Shown: positions 33,657 to 44,353 of the stretch, piece by piece
Layout of the letters: each line of letters begins with the position of its first letter
How positions within the stretch are numbered: the stretch's first letter is position 1
Assembly: GCA_030374765.1 (NCBI GenBank)
Contig: JARGXX010000001.1
Span: forward strand, 1,240,001 to 1,304,000
Direction: 5' to 3'
DNA from: Agarophyton chilense
Lineage: Eukaryota; Rhodophyta; Florideophyceae; Gracilariales; Gracilariaceae
DNA: 64,000 nucleotides
Notes under the pieces: model-generated
Database searches by the model: none
What the model was told of the DNA's origin: nothing
What the model saw: the letters and a program-made list of their open reading frames with translations, nothing else
Program-made: the position numbers and the translations under genes

Positions 33657-34172
33657 CTATCTTGTGGGGTCGGCTCTGGGTTCGAGTTTCTTTTTGGGCG
33701 CAAAGACTGGGACTGTGCCCAATTGCCCGAAGGTGGACAGTCGTGTGAGTTGTGGTTTGGTGTTGTGCCATAGTTGATACGGAGATGTATCGGGTGTGGT
33801 GTGATGTATAAGATTGTATTTAAAGATGGTGTCTCTGGCCGCGTCTTCCCAGTGTGTATCATCTAGACCTGTGGTGGTGAGGATAGCTCTGACCGAATCC
33901 ATGATGGTGCGGTTGAGTCGCTCTGCGATGCCGTTCTCTTGTGGTTGATGGGGCGTCCTGAGGTGATGGTGTACGGAGTGTTTGTGGTATATTTCTTGGA
34001 TTTGTTGCGATAGATATTCGTTCGCATTGTCACTGCAAAAGTTTCGTAGCGGGGGTCCCATGGTGTTTTTGATGTGTTGAAGTGTGGTGTCGATGTATGC
34101 AGGGATGTCCTTTCGATCTCGAACGAAGTGGGCTACTACCAATTTGCTAACTGCACAGACGATTAGCAACAT
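33657..34172 (-). pseudogene. copia-1 integrase core
   Basis: LRNFCSDNANEYLS and PQENGIAERLNRTIMDS carry the second Asp and the Glu of the DDE triad; NLIHHTTPDTSPYQLWHNTK is the copia-type distal block. The N-terminal zinc-binding end lies in the broken stretch 34173-34412. Confidence 0.85.
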
Positions 34173-34412
34173 GTGATTGTTCCCGTGTGTGGATGTGAGT
34201 TTGATGGGTCCTCATGTGTCGGAGCTGACATATGCTCCTATGGAATATTTGTGCGATTTGCGTTTGTGTGGTGCCCGAAAACGTTTTGCGTGGTCACACG
34301 CACCGAAGTTGAGTCGTACATCGGGTGAGAGTGTGGCCGGCATAATGGGGAGGAGGTGTCGAGTGGCCGTTAGCGCCAATTTGTTCGGATGCGCATGATT
34401 GAGTTTGAGATG

Positions 34413-36170
34413 CTAGTGATGTGTGTGGAGTTGCACATTGGATTGGCGTTGGGTGTTTTTGGGGTTGGATAAGTATTTAAGGGACGTGGTGCCTATTATG
34501 GGACGGATATGGGTTGTAATGGATGGTGATAGTGGAGATGCTTTGGTAATTTGGGCTTTTGGCTTCCTTAGTGAACGTGCCGCTGGAGCTGTAGCGGGCG
34601 ATTTTTTGTCTTTCGTGGTGTTGATTCTCTTTAGTGGAATTGTGCGTGCATTGTTCGCTTCGGGTTGATGTGCGACTGTGGTATTGAGGCAGTATCGATT
34701 GTTTCGCCAGGGAGCTGTGGCGATTACAGCAGGTGAGTTGCTCACTGCGTCTATGACGTATCCCTTTTGTGCTGTGAATGCGACAAGGCCATATTGCGTT
34801 GCTAAGTCGTTTACAGAGAGAAGATTGTGGCGTAGGTTCTTTTTTGCCACTGCGTGCGTCTTGATAACTCTATTCCTGTTGGTTTGCAGGTGTATTCTCC
34901 CACTGTAGGTGCAAGGAGTCTGATGGTGAGTGGCGGAGTGGGTTAGGATATGTATGTGGAGAGGTTGTATGGTGGGGTAAGGGTGTATGATGTGTGTTGG
35001 ATGCGATCCGCTGTCAAGGATGAACGTACCTTTGGGGTCGATGTCGACGGGATTGGGGACTGCCCCCTGTGGTGCCTGTGGATAAGGATTGCGGGGCATT
35101 TTGAGATACGTGTTGGGCGGATATGGGATCCGTTGATACGGGTAGGGAGCCTGTGGAGGTGCGGCGCCGACTTGTAAGTAGTTTGCCTGCGTTTTGATAA
35201 CGGCATATTTCGGGTGTGTTATGTCTCGGCACTGGGCGTCGACGTGGTTGCAGCGTACCTCTTGCGCCTTGTGGTACGTGCTTAGTTGATGGAACGGTAT
35301 GCGTCGCATTTGGTATGGGGGTTTGCGTTGCCCGTTACGTGGTGCGTAAGCTATGTTCTGCTGTCCACAGTCCCCGGTGAATGGCTGTGTACTTGGCGGT
35401 TGTGAGGAGCTGGATGGTGTAGGTTGGTACAAACTGTGAAAGGCTTTGAAAACTCTTGTGAAGTTGCGGATGGTAATGGGTTTGCTGGAGAGGATGTTGC
35501 CGAATATGGTTGTTAGCGTAGCATGCTTCTTCATTCCCGATATTATGAAATCGATCGTGGTTTAATCGCCGCGTATGCCTGGATACCTGGCTGCTACCAT
35601 TTTCTGACGCATTGCGATTTGTGATTTGAGGTAGTCGCCGATGTCGGTTGGATTTTGGAGCCCGATGCTCTCTGCTTCTGTCTTGAGAAACTGATGATCT
35701 TCCTTGGTGGACTTGTTGATGTAGGTAAAGATTTTCTGTACGAGAACATAGGGCGTGGGTTTTTCCTCCGGGACGAGCAGTAGTCCGAGGATGTCTATTG
35801 TTACACTACTCAGGACTGGGGAAAGAAGGCGATTGTGCTTGTAGTTTTGGAGTTTCCGTGGGACTTACTCGCTGAGTGGTATGGGATTTCCTTGTAGATG
35901 GGGTAGTACTTCTATTGTTGCTGCGTGTGTTTTCAACGCGAAATACCAGAGAGCGTAGTTTTTCGTGTCCAGATCTGGGATTTTGTGGGATTTGTCGTGC
36001 TCCATTGTGTGTTGGAGTGTGTGGAAGGTGGAAGGAGTGTGGGTATGATGATGTCTCGTAGGTTGTGTTGTGTCTTGGGGTGTGAGGGTGTCGTTGGCGG
36101 TGGTGATAGCGATGTTGTAAAGTGTTTGGATGTGAGAGTTTAGGTGTAGCTCGCGCCCTTGTCGGCGCAC
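34413..36170 (-). pseudogene. copia-1 gag and protease
   Basis: Gag starts at about 36020 within the frame 36170-35865 (DLDTKNYALWYFALKTHAA), is broken at 35865 and near 35560, and continues in 35534-34413 (GNILSSKPITIRNFTRVF). The latter frame has a proline-rich linker and then the protease active site FILDSGSHPTHI (D-S-G). DLATQYGLVAFT is the later protease block. Confidence 0.75.
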
Positions 36171-36252
36171 CAGACGGGATGTGGAGGGATCCGTTGTAGA
36201 GGATGGGGCTGATCTCGGGTGGGTTGGTTCAGGTCTGCGTGAGGCCCATAAT

Positions 36253-36343
36253 CTGTGACTGGAATAAGATACATCTTCACTTTGTACTTCGTCATCGTCG
36301 CTTTCTTATTGTACTGTGCATTCTCACTGTAATGCTGTTTGAC
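36253..36343. repeat. 91-bp direct repeat, right copy
   Basis: Gap-free partner of 31709-31799. On the minus strand it also begins an ATG frame, here quickly stopped. Homology ends sharply at both edges. Confidence 0.85.
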
Positions 36344-36526
36344 ATTCTCGGCTCGCCTTCCAAAAATGTGTACAAAAATCGCACAATATCTAAAAGCTCA
36401 TTACTAAACAGAATCTCAACGTGTCCGAGACATTCGGCGTTGGCTGTAGGTAGATCTTTGACTTTTTCTTTTAGAAACTGAAACAACTTCTCCCGCGTTG
36501 ATTCCAGCAAAAATGACAACAGGAAA

Positions 36527-38052
36527 GTGTCACAAACCAGGGACTCATACCCAATATCCCGCATGGATGACTGTCTGGATTCCTTAGGCGAAGCTGTCGT
36601 ATTTACCACACTGGACGCTAATTCGGGATATTGGCAAATCACTTTGGCCGAAGATGCGAGAGCGCTGACAACCTTTACCACCCATGAAGGTCTGTTCAGA
36701 CTTATTAGCATGGCCTTTGGTTTGAAGAATGCACTAGGAACTTTTCAACGGGAAACGGACATCATACTGTCCAGAGTCAAATAGAAATTCGCCCTGGTCT
36801 ATTTGGATAACGTTATAATCTTCTCACGGACCGTAAAAGAGCTCTTTCGCCACGTGAAGAAGGTGCTAACAATCCTACAGGACGCTGGAACAACACTGAA
36901 ACTCCGCAAATGCGCTTTCTTTCAGGCCTCAGTGGACTATCTCGGTCATGTCGTCTTCCCAGAGAGCTAAAGGTAGCCACACGGACGACAAATGCGATTC
37001 GCCAGCTAAATCTCCTAGGACCCAGACGGAACTACGATCCTTCGTAGGCTTGTGTAATGCTTACGGCCGGTTGGTCCAAGGGTTTGCCAAAATCTCTGCC
37101 CCTCTCAACGCAATGCTGAAAAAGGAAACACCTTTGCAGTTTGAGGCCCTTGCCAACGACCAGTACGAGGCATTTCAGACATTAAAAAAAGGACAAATTG
37201 CTGAACCCACCTATATTGGGTTTACCAAAACCCAATAGGCCTTTTGTCCCGGACACAGATGCCTCTGATGTCCAAGTAGGAATGGCACTGCTACAGGAAC
37301 AGGAGTCACCAAAGGACTATCGACCTATTGGATACTGGAGCAGAAAGCTCACCAGCGCGGAGCGAAACTACAGTACTACCGAAAAGGAATGTTTAGCAAT
37401 CGTATGGTCCGTATTGACACTCCGTCCATACCTCGAGGGAACCAAGTTCACCATTAAGACAGACCACGATTCACTCCGCTTGTTACTCAATATGACCGAA
37501 GCATAAACTCGCGTCGCACGGTAGCGACTCAGGCTGTCAGAATATGACTACGAGATAACCTATAGGCCAGACATCAAGCACCAGGCAACAGATGCCCGCT
37601 CGCCGATCATTACCGACGGAACTGATGACACCCCATTGGACGACCTCATTCTTACTCACTCCGCAGATGATGGACCTCAGTGTTATACGGAAACGAGTGA
37701 CCTTATGGGTAAGGCCAAAGTGGATGATCCTGACGTAAAGGAGAATGAAGTCTACCTATTGGAGTGTGAGAGAGCACCGCCCAATTCGACACCACTTCAG
37801 GTTAACGCGATAGCCCTGGGGAAAAACGATCTCCTCCCTATAAATATGGAGAAACTCCTACAGGCGCAGGTCGACGACGAGTAATGGAAGGAAACAGCCC
37901 AATTGGTAGGAGCCCATGGATGCCTATTTGATTATGAAGGATTTGGACTACTGTGTCGCCGCTCACCGCTGGATGGCGCACTCCAAGGGGTAATACCAAG
38001 TTCACTAAGGGCGCGATTCCTATACCTCTCCCATTTTCCTCGCTTGGCTGAT
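36527..38052 (+). mobile_element. Ty3/gypsy fragment of the gypsy-2 family (gypsy-3)
   Basis: Plus-strand fragment from mid-RT to the integrase start, closely similar to gypsy-2: MDDCLDSLGEAVVFTTLDAN, AFGLKNALGTFQRE, then YLDNVIIFSRT where YLDD is now YLDN, and RNase H (FVPDTDASDVQVGMALLQEQ). Stops at 36782 and 37504 and a frame change near 36965. It begins abruptly inside RT and ends abruptly at CATTTTCCTCGCTTGGCTG (about 38052). Confidence 0.9.
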
Positions 38053-39400
38053 CTGCGTACACCCAAGAAGAATAAAGCTTTCTCAAAACTGATAAGCCAG
38101 TGTTTCGCCAACTCGTTCCGCCCGGTTCCAACATCATAAGTAGTCATACCCAACATAAGATCAAAAAGAATTATGAGTGTTCCCTGAAACTTAAAGCTTG
38201 TATCGCACCGCATGGAAGTGAAGATGAAATGAAAGATGAGCTTAGCAGAGATTTTTCAACTTGCCCTCCTACTGGTTTGCACATCCTGGAATCGATAGCG
38301 TCGCTTCATGGCTGGACTCTACACAAAGCCGATTTAACAGCTGCTTTTCTACAAAGAGGAGAGACACAGAGGGATGTATACGTAAGGCCACCCAAAGAAA
38401 GTAGAATGAAGTCTACTCATGTTTGACTACTTTTGGCTGCTGCCTATGGATTGGTGAATGCCAACGCGACGTGGAAGAATGCGTTTGACAACGTGATGCG
38501 ACAAATTTGCCTTTCACAGTCTGCATATATACCGCAGATCTTTTACCAGAAAGATAATGAAACAACAATTCTGATAATAGCCAAACTCGAAGATGATCTC
38601 AAGGTGGCTGGCTAAGAAGATCGTGCAAAAAGTTTCCCAGAAGCCTTCAATAATAAGTTTAAGTTTGGCGTTATTAACAACGGCCCATGAAAACTGTAGG
38701 AAAACGCTTGGAGTGGAGACACCACGAAAATGTTTGGGATCATCCTCTCTTGAGAGACACGCCTCAGGCGGAAGAGACGTGTCCCAGCGGAGCACATAAA
38801 CGGAGCCACTCTGGAAAGGCATGAAGAAGTCGGGTGTAAGACCGAGGCTAATCCGGCGGGATATACCTAGAGTATTTAGATGAGAACGGCACAGCCCGGG
38901 GTGTGTCCAATCCTAGGCAGAGCGGTACCACGGCGATTTTCTGAAATGGAGCGAGGAAACACTCATATGAGGTGGACGAGCGGGGTGAGTGGGGTGGCCT
39001 ACGAGCTCAGTATTGTCGTATTCTCTGATGCATCTCGTATTGATGATTTTGGACAACTGGGAATTATAACTGGCCTATTGATAGGCAAGATGCACAAGAA
39101 TTCAATCTACCATGTTGTTTTCTGGATGACACACAAGGCACAGCGCCCAATGAAACGTGTGCCAGCTGCAGAGATTTTTGCAGCAGGAGAAGGGATAGAT
39201 AGTGAATGGATAAGGGAGAGGAGATCAGTACCCTTTAAGTCTTCCAAGTGAAATGCAGCGTTCTCAGGAGTAACCCACGAAAACTCGGTAGACGTTTTAT
39301 GTATTCTGCAAAACCGTACTCACAAAAACGTCTTGCTCAAGACCGAGACAGATTCTGATCTGCCCAACTCCGTTCCTACGCAAATACCTTTGCACCGGCT
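38053..39400 (+). mobile_element. Copia-type pol fragment (copia-2)
   Basis: RT: FRQLVPPGSNIISSHTQHKI, WTLHKADLTAAFLQRGE, VYVRPPKES and AAAYGLVNANATWKNAFDNV; RNase H: VVFSDASRIDDFGQLG and RVPAAEIFAAGEGID. This subtype (LVNANA after the RT palm) differs from copia-1. Stops at 38424, 38613 and 38878. No gag or LTR. Directly abuts gypsy-3. Confidence 0.8.
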
Positions 39401-39644
39401 TTAGTACATGCTGCGATGTCTTGCTTGTGGCACCCGTTCGACAGCCCAATCCCTACCGCTATCGATACATTCAAACAGTTTTGTTTCGATACCTCATAAA
39501 CAAAACAGCATCCGGCAAAGGCCACGACAAAGGCGGATCTGGCCAGCCCCATCCATTTGCGTCTCGCGTCGAAGAATATTCTAAGAAGTGCTATTGTTCC
39601 GTGCACGTGCAAATGTCGAAAACGTCCACGTTTTGCCCCAAAAT
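39376..39644 (-). CDS. Possible exon of a small membrane protein
   Basis: Minus-strand open stretch ending at 39376. On its 5' side, at about 39646, there is a good 3' splice site: a T-rich tract ending TTTTTAG. The exon would encode FDARRKWMGLARSAFVVAFA followed by a short Cys-containing tail, that is one hydrophobic segment after a basic patch. No upstream exon is certain. Unknown function; could be chance. Confidence 0.22.
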
Positions 39645-39856
39645 CTAAAAAGGTAAAAAAATTCTGAAGAGGGATGCCCAAATGGCAATGGAAGCAGGGC
39701 GTCCTCGCATTAGCAAGGGTTGCGATTGCCAGCCAGCTATCTACGCGCAGCGCTCTTGCAGGAATCGCCGAGGCGATCTGACTCAATCGAACTTATCCAC
39801 AACTGCAGGGATCGCGTCTTGGTCAGCATTCGTGCTTCCATTTGGCGGCTGGCCGA

Positions 39857-40198
39857 ATGGGGAAGGGACTGAGACTACCGAAGCGCAGCATTATAGAGAG
39901 ACTTACGAAGAAAGGGCCAGAATGCATGCTCGAAATGATGTCGGTGCTATCATGCCTCAAGGACGCCAACTTCAACGAAGCAAAGTGCGCCAGTCAAATG
40001 AGAGCGCTCCATGACTGCGTATCGCGACATGTAAGTGATTCGCGTCGCCCATTTTTCGATTTATGCAAGTAAGTCCACGTCAAGAGCAACTAACCATTGC
40101 CGCCGATTGCTTTTATACAACAGCCAGAGGCAAAAAACAAGCGCAAGAGTACGGTATTCTATCACCTTAAGCGGCTGTACTACATGCAAAGAAGATAA
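39857..40198 (+). CDS. Mitochondrial small-subunit ribosomal protein mS37 (CHCHD1/Mrp10)
   Basis: Two exons, 39857-40030 and 40124-40198, giving 82 residues. The 93-bp intron is GT-AG (GTAAGT ... ACAACAG) with a CTAAC branch-like motif, phase 0 after residue 58. The protein has a twin CX9C (CHCH) fold: Cys23-Cys33 and Cys44-Cys54 (ECMLEMMSVLSC; CASQMRALHDC). The pattern of Met/Leu around the first pair, the basic C-terminal tail (PEAKNKRKSTVFYHLKRLYY) and the size match CHCHD1/Mrp10, imported by the Mia40 disulfide relay and assembled into the mitoribosome. Convergent with the SART3-like gene, stops 57 bases apart. ATG at 39857 is the first in frame. Confidence 0.85.
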
Positions 40199-40255
40199 TC
40201 CTTCGTGCATCATAAAGCACAAAACCAACGCAGTTTGGACGCATAGGAGAAGGCA

Positions 40256-42484
40256 TCAGCCACTTAGCATGGCACGAAAATCGTCTTGAGTCATAGGTTT
40301 GCGATTTGAAGCCCTTTCATCGTTGGCGGAGTGCTCAGCACCGTCGGTCATGTCGACATGCTCTTCAGCCGCTCGTAAACCAGGAATGACCACCTTTCTC
40401 GACGCAGAGGCGCGAGGTTGGAACGCGTGGCGATTTGTAGACGATGCGCGAGAACTCTTGCGGCCCGCCTTTTTCTGAGGAGGGTTTGAGCGCTTTACCG
40501 ATACAGTCCTTCCGTGCAGCGGGTGTAAATGCTTGTCGAGCGCGCGTTGCACAGCCAAGTCGTTGTCGAACTCTACGTAGGCGATGCCTTTTGGCGCGCC
40601 GTCCGAGCGAAGCGGGAGGCGCACCCGAAGTATTGTGCCTGCGGCGCCAAAAAACGCGCGCAAGTGCTCTTCCTTGACATTGAACGGTAGGTTCGACACG
40701 AATATGGTGTTGGGCTCTGGCGATCCGTTGGGCTCTGGCGATCCATTCGGCTCGCCAGCGTTTTCACGAGCACCGGGCTTTCTTGCGGCGCGATTGCTTC
40801 CGGCGGCTGTTGCGTGGGTTGTGGTATCCGGCACCGTCTCATGCGCGGGCTGCGCGGCAGGCCGGTGCGGTGCGTCGAGCTCCATGTTTTGCGAAGCTTT
40901 GGCGGCACCGGACTCGGATGCCTCGTGCAGCGTTTGAGTTGAGTTTGGTTTTTGCTTCTTCGATGTGCGCGGTGTGTCACGACGGCGCTTTGGTCGCTTG
41001 GCGGCGATGTGCTGCTGATGGATGGCAGAGGGATTGTGGTCGGGGCATTTGGCGTTGGTGGAATCGATGTGACGCAGCCTTTGCAGAAGAGTTTCGGTCG
41101 GGGCGAGGGTAAGCTCGAACGCGTACCAGGCGTCGCGAAGAATGCTGGCGTGGGTGGACGACTCAAGCTGTAGCAGGGCGTGACGAAACATGTCGCGCAC
41201 CGATTGTGGCGACTTGGCAGCAAGCGCGGTGGCGTACTGCAAGCGCCACCTGGGCTCGGTGGGGCGGGCGGCAATGACGGCGTCGAAGAGCTGAACGGCG
41301 TGCTGCACGCGGTTAGTGGCGGCGAGCAAGGCGGCGGCGAAACAGGCGGCAGAAGCCCATTGCACCGAGTGCAGAACGTTGAAGGAAAGACAGCGGTTGA
41401 GGGACGGGAGCAAGTGGTCGGGGGCGCCCAGCGCAAGAAAGACGGACCAGGCGTGCTTGGTGAGCGACTCGGCGGCGGCGTAGTCGGTGCTAGTGAGGAC
41501 GAAGGGCTCAGCGCGGTGGAGAAGGTGTGCGAGGCGCTCGAAGGGTTGTTTATGGTGCGGGGCGGCCAGAACGGCCTGGGACCAGACGGGGAGGCTGTGC
41601 GGGACGCTGCGAATGGCGCGATCTGCGACGGCGGCGAGGCGGGGCGGATCTGGAAGGGCGGCAAGGTGGGTCAGGTAGTGGAGCCACGCCTGGGGGTGGG
41701 AGAAGTTTGCAGTTAGCATGCGCTCGTACACGCTGGTGGAGGCGGAGGGGGACTGCTCATTGACGAAGGCGGCGTAGGAGGCGTAGGCGTGGATGAGGGC
41801 GGCGGGGGAGCGGAGGGCGTCGGGATGGAGGAGCTTTTCCTCGAAGGCGGCCAGCTGCGAAGCCAGGAGTGGGGGGTGTTGATGCACGCACTGGGTTGGC
41901 AGCATGGGCGGCAGCTTGAGCTGGCGCACGGCGCGGAGGTGCAACTCGCACAATGAGTGGCCGTCGACGAAGTGGTGCAGCGCGCCAGAGCGCACGCTAC
42001 CGTCAAAGGCAGCGCGCACGTCGCGTTCGGAGAGCGCACCGTCGCGCCACAGCGCCATCACGCTACGCAGGTACAGCCGGTGTAACGGGACGTGCAGAAA
42101 GTCGCGCAGCGCGCGTCGCAAAAGCGGTAGCAACGCCACGCGCGCCGCCGTTGTGGCCGCCGTCGACAGCTCGTCCTGCATCCATTGTATCCACTCGTCC
42201 GCCTCCAACGCGTGGGCGTCGGCGAACGCATGGCGCGCCGCGCGTAGCGCGTCTAGTGCGGAGTGCGCGCGCAGCGCGTGTACTAGCGCCTGGTGCTGGT
42301 CGTACCGCCCTTCGCGCTGTACTGCGTCACGTAGCTGCTGTATGCGCGCCGCGCGCCGCGACCCGCCCTCCGTGCCTTCTTCGTCGGCGCGCGACGCCGA
42401 CGACGACGACGACGATGCCGACGATGCCGACGATACCGACGATGCCGACGGCGCCGATGATGGCGACGATTCGGGCGGCGCCAT
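40256..42484 (-). CDS. SART3/Prp24-like U4/U6 snRNP recycling factor
   Basis: A 742-residue nuclear protein that should help reanneal U4 and U6 snRNAs. Residues 1-50 are Ser/Ala/acidic low complexity. HAT (half-TPR) repeats run from about 60 to 460 (WIQWMQDELSTAA, RLYLRSVMALWRDG). A basic patch KRPKRRRDTPRTSKKQK is a likely nuclear signal. One RRM lies at about 585-660 with RNP2 IFVSNLPF and RNP1 KGIAYVEF. The protein ends DDFRAMLSG, the C-terminal Lsm-interaction motif shared by SART3 and Prp24. Animal SART3 has two RRMs, so one is missing or diverged. GC-rich codon use. Single exon; the ATG at 42484 is the first real ATG (the frame is open further, from a TTG). Confidence 0.88.
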   Translation of the reverse strand: MAPPESSPSSAPSASSVSSASSASSSSSSASRADEEGTEGGSRRAARIQQLRDAVQREGRYDQHQALVHALRAHSALDALRAARHAFADAHALEADEWIQWMQDELSTAATTAARVALLPLLRRALRDFLHVPLHRLYLRSVMALWRDGALSERDVRAAFDGSVRSGALHHFVDGHSLCELHLRAVRQLKLPPMLPTQCVHQHPPLLASQLAAFEEKLLHPDALRSPAALIHAYASYAAFVNEQSPSASTSVYERMLTANFSHPQAWLHYLTHLAALPDPPRLAAVADRAIRSVPHSLPVWSQAVLAAPHHKQPFERLAHLLHRAEPFVLTSTDYAAAESLTKHAWSVFLALGAPDHLLPSLNRCLSFNVLHSVQWASAACFAAALLAATNRVQHAVQLFDAVIAARPTEPRWRLQYATALAAKSPQSVRDMFRHALLQLESSTHASILRDAWYAFELTLAPTETLLQRLRHIDSTNAKCPDHNPSAIHQQHIAAKRPKRRRDTPRTSKKQKPNSTQTLHEASESGAAKASQNMELDAPHRPAAQPAHETVPDTTTHATAAGSNRAARKPGARENAGEPNGSPEPNGSPEPNTIFVSNLPFNVKEEHLRAFFGAAGTILRVRLPLRSDGAPKGIAYVEFDNDLAVQRALDKHLHPLHGRTVSVKRSNPPQKKAGRKSSRASSTNRHAFQPRASASRKVVIPGLRAAEEHVDMTDGAEHSANDERASNRKPMTQDDFRAMLSG

Positions 42485-42683
42485 TGCCGGCCACGACGCC
42501 TCCTCCGCCGCTTCATTCGCCCATTTGCCCAACGTACTTCACCTTGTTCGCAAGCCACAGCTTGAACACGTGGCCTCCCCACACACGTCTCCCACGCGTC
42601 CGCGTGGCACAAGTGCCGCACGAGCGCAAGCCGCAGGCAGGCGCAAATGCGGGCACTGACGTGGACTTGGCGTTGAGCCGCGG

Positions 42684-44180
42684 CTACGCCGACACGCCCG
42701 TCTCGCTGAGCGCGGCACTGCGCGACTCGCCCCCGCCGTGGCGCGCCGCGCGTCGCGCGTCGCGTCGTCGCCGTCGCCACCACCACGCCGCGGCGCCGCC
42801 CACCAGCAACACAGCTCCCACCGACGCCGCCGCGCCGCCCGCCGCCACCACCGTCGTGCGTCCGCGCGCCGCGTCGCGCGCCGCTGCTTCTGCCCCCATC
42901 TCCGCTACTTGCTCCATCCACTGCGCCACCGCGCTCACGCGCGTGTACACCCCGGGGCTGCGCGCGCGCGCGCACCCCCACCCAAACGAGACGATGCCGA
43001 CCAGCCTCTCGCGCCCGCCGCGTACCACCCGCAGCGGCCCGCCCGAGTCCGCCTGGCAGCTGTCGCACCCGCCCGCTTCGTACCCCGCGCACACGTGCAG
43101 CGCCGCGCGCACCCCGTCGAACGTCGCTGCGCAACGCGCCGCCGACGTCGTTGGCACGTCCACGCGCAGCAGCCGTCCGCCTGCCGGCACGGCCGCCCAG
43201 TCCTCCGACACGTAGCCGAACCCCGCTGCCGTCACCATCTCGCCTTCGGACGGAGCACTCGTGTCGTTATTCAGCGCGATTGTCGCGCCGACGCTCGACC
43301 CGGACCCGGCCAGTTGCACTACCGCCGCGTCGTACAACGCCTCGTTGCTCGCCAGTGTGGTGTAGCGCGGGTGCGCCTGCGCTGTCGCCACGCGCAACAG
43401 ATTGGCGCCGGCTGCACGCGCCGCGTTGCGCCCCACGCTCACGCGAAAGCGCTGTGGTGCCAACTGCACCTCGCAGTGCGCCGCCGTCGCGATGAATCCC
43501 GCGCGGAACTGCGACCCGCCGCACACCGGCACTGTTTGCGTCCCGCGCACCTCCCAGATGAGCGCCATCCACCCGAACGACGCGCCTGAGTTGGCATCGT
43601 TCACCGCCGTCCCGCCCACGATGCGCTGCCTCCCGTCCGCGCCTCCGCTCCCGTTTCCCTGTCGCGCTGGCTCCTCTGCCACCAGCGGACATGGCGCTGG
43701 CATAGCCTCGAACACCACCTCTGTGCCGCGCGCGTGCTGCCCCGCGCCGCCAAAGCACTGCGTCCCGTTGGCGCTTGCTCGAATCACCAGCGCATAGTTG
43801 CCGACCAGCATCACGTTCGTGGCGGGCAGCTCCACCACGGTCAGCGCGTCGCTTCTCGCACTCACCGCTGAGTATTTGCGTTCAAACCCCACCGGCTGCC
43901 CGCTCAGATTGCGCCGCTGCCATTCCACGTATGACGAGGCGTTCAACATTAGCACGTCCCAGCGCGCTGCAGCGAGCGAGCTGATCACGTACCGCACAAA
44001 GCATGGGCACGACGTTACCAGCATCACCAGCGGTTGTTGTGCTGACGAGGAACAAGTACGCTCGTCGAACAGCTTGGGCGTCACCCGCGATTGCACCCAT
44101 CGTCCGCGCGCCCCCACAAGCAGCGCGCACCAAATCAAAGCACGCAGCGCGTGAGCACGCGCGCGCTCGGAGCGACGCAT
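42684..44180 (-). CDS. Membrane-anchored trypsin-like S1 protease A
   Basis: A 498-residue single-pass serine protease. A signal peptide ([17 protein letters not shown]) is followed by about 160 residues of unassigned extracellular sequence with cysteines ([14 protein letters not shown]). The S1 domain starts [10 protein letters not shown] near 187. The triad is His in ATAAHCE (about 232), Asp in DAAVVQL (about 285) and Ser in QADSGGP (about 378). DSCQ six residues before Ser gives Asp189, so trypsin-like cleavage after Lys/Arg. The usual QGDSGG is QADSGG: position 193 of the oxyanion hole is Ala, not Gly, which may lower or alter activity. A membrane helix near 448-470 is followed by a very basic tail ([12 protein letters not shown]). 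It lies 173 bases downstream of protease B, same strand. Confidence 0.9.
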   Translation of the reverse strand: MRRSERARAHALRALIWCALLVGARGRWVQSRVTPKLFDERTCSSSAQQPLVMLVTSCPCFVRYVISSLAAARWDVLMLNASSYVEWQRRNLSGQPVGFERKYSAVSARSDALTVVELPATNVMLVGNYALVIRASANGTQCFGGAGQHARGTEVVFEAMPAPCPLVAEEPARQGNGSGGADGRQRIVGGTAVNDANSGASFGWMALIWEVRGTQTVPVCGGSQFRAGFIATAAHCEVQLAPQRFRVSVGRNAARAAGANLLRVATAQAHPRYTTLASNEALYDAAVVQLAGSGSSVGATIALNNDTSAPSEGEMVTAAGFGYVSEDWAAVPAGGRLLRVDVPTTSAARCAATFDGVRAALHVCAGYEAGGCDSCQADSGGPLRVVRGGRERLVGIVSFGWGCARARSPGVYTRVSAVAQWMEQVAEMGAEAAARDAARGRTTVVAAGGAAASVGAVLLVGGAAAWWWRRRRRDARRAARHGGGESRSAALSETGVSA

Positions 44181-44353
44181 ATGGCGTAGAGAGCACCAAA
44201 CACGTAAGAAGCAACCCTCGACTAGGACAGCAACAAGACTCTTTGTATCGTTGCCGCGCTCTCTCTCGCACGCACGCACACTGTCTAACTGCTACACTGC
44301 GCGCGAGCATTGTCAGCAGCGCAGCGGGCGCGCACCACTCCGACAGAATCGTT

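Larger units (their letters stand above)
31850..36170 (-). mobile_element. Ty1/copia retrotransposon (copia-1)
   Basis: Minus-strand order from 36170: gag, protease, integrase, reverse transcriptase, RNase H. Integrase before RT defines Ty1/copia. The product composition is rich in His, Thr, Asn and Gln. Several stops and frame changes make it inactive. LTRs were not identified. A gag fragment of a related element lies at 59660-60560. Copia elements of this kind (CoRe/GalEa type) are known from red algae; assignment to a clade is inference. Confidence 0.88.

Noticed and set aside
40573-41664. Long Pro/Ser-rich frame opposite phase within SART3-like gene
   Set aside because: GC-rich shadow frame without domains; the overlapping frame carries HAT and RRM motifs.
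41953-43215. 420-codon Arg/Ala/Thr-rich plus-strand frame
   Set aside because: Antisense shadow of the SART3-like and protease A genes; composition follows GC bias only.
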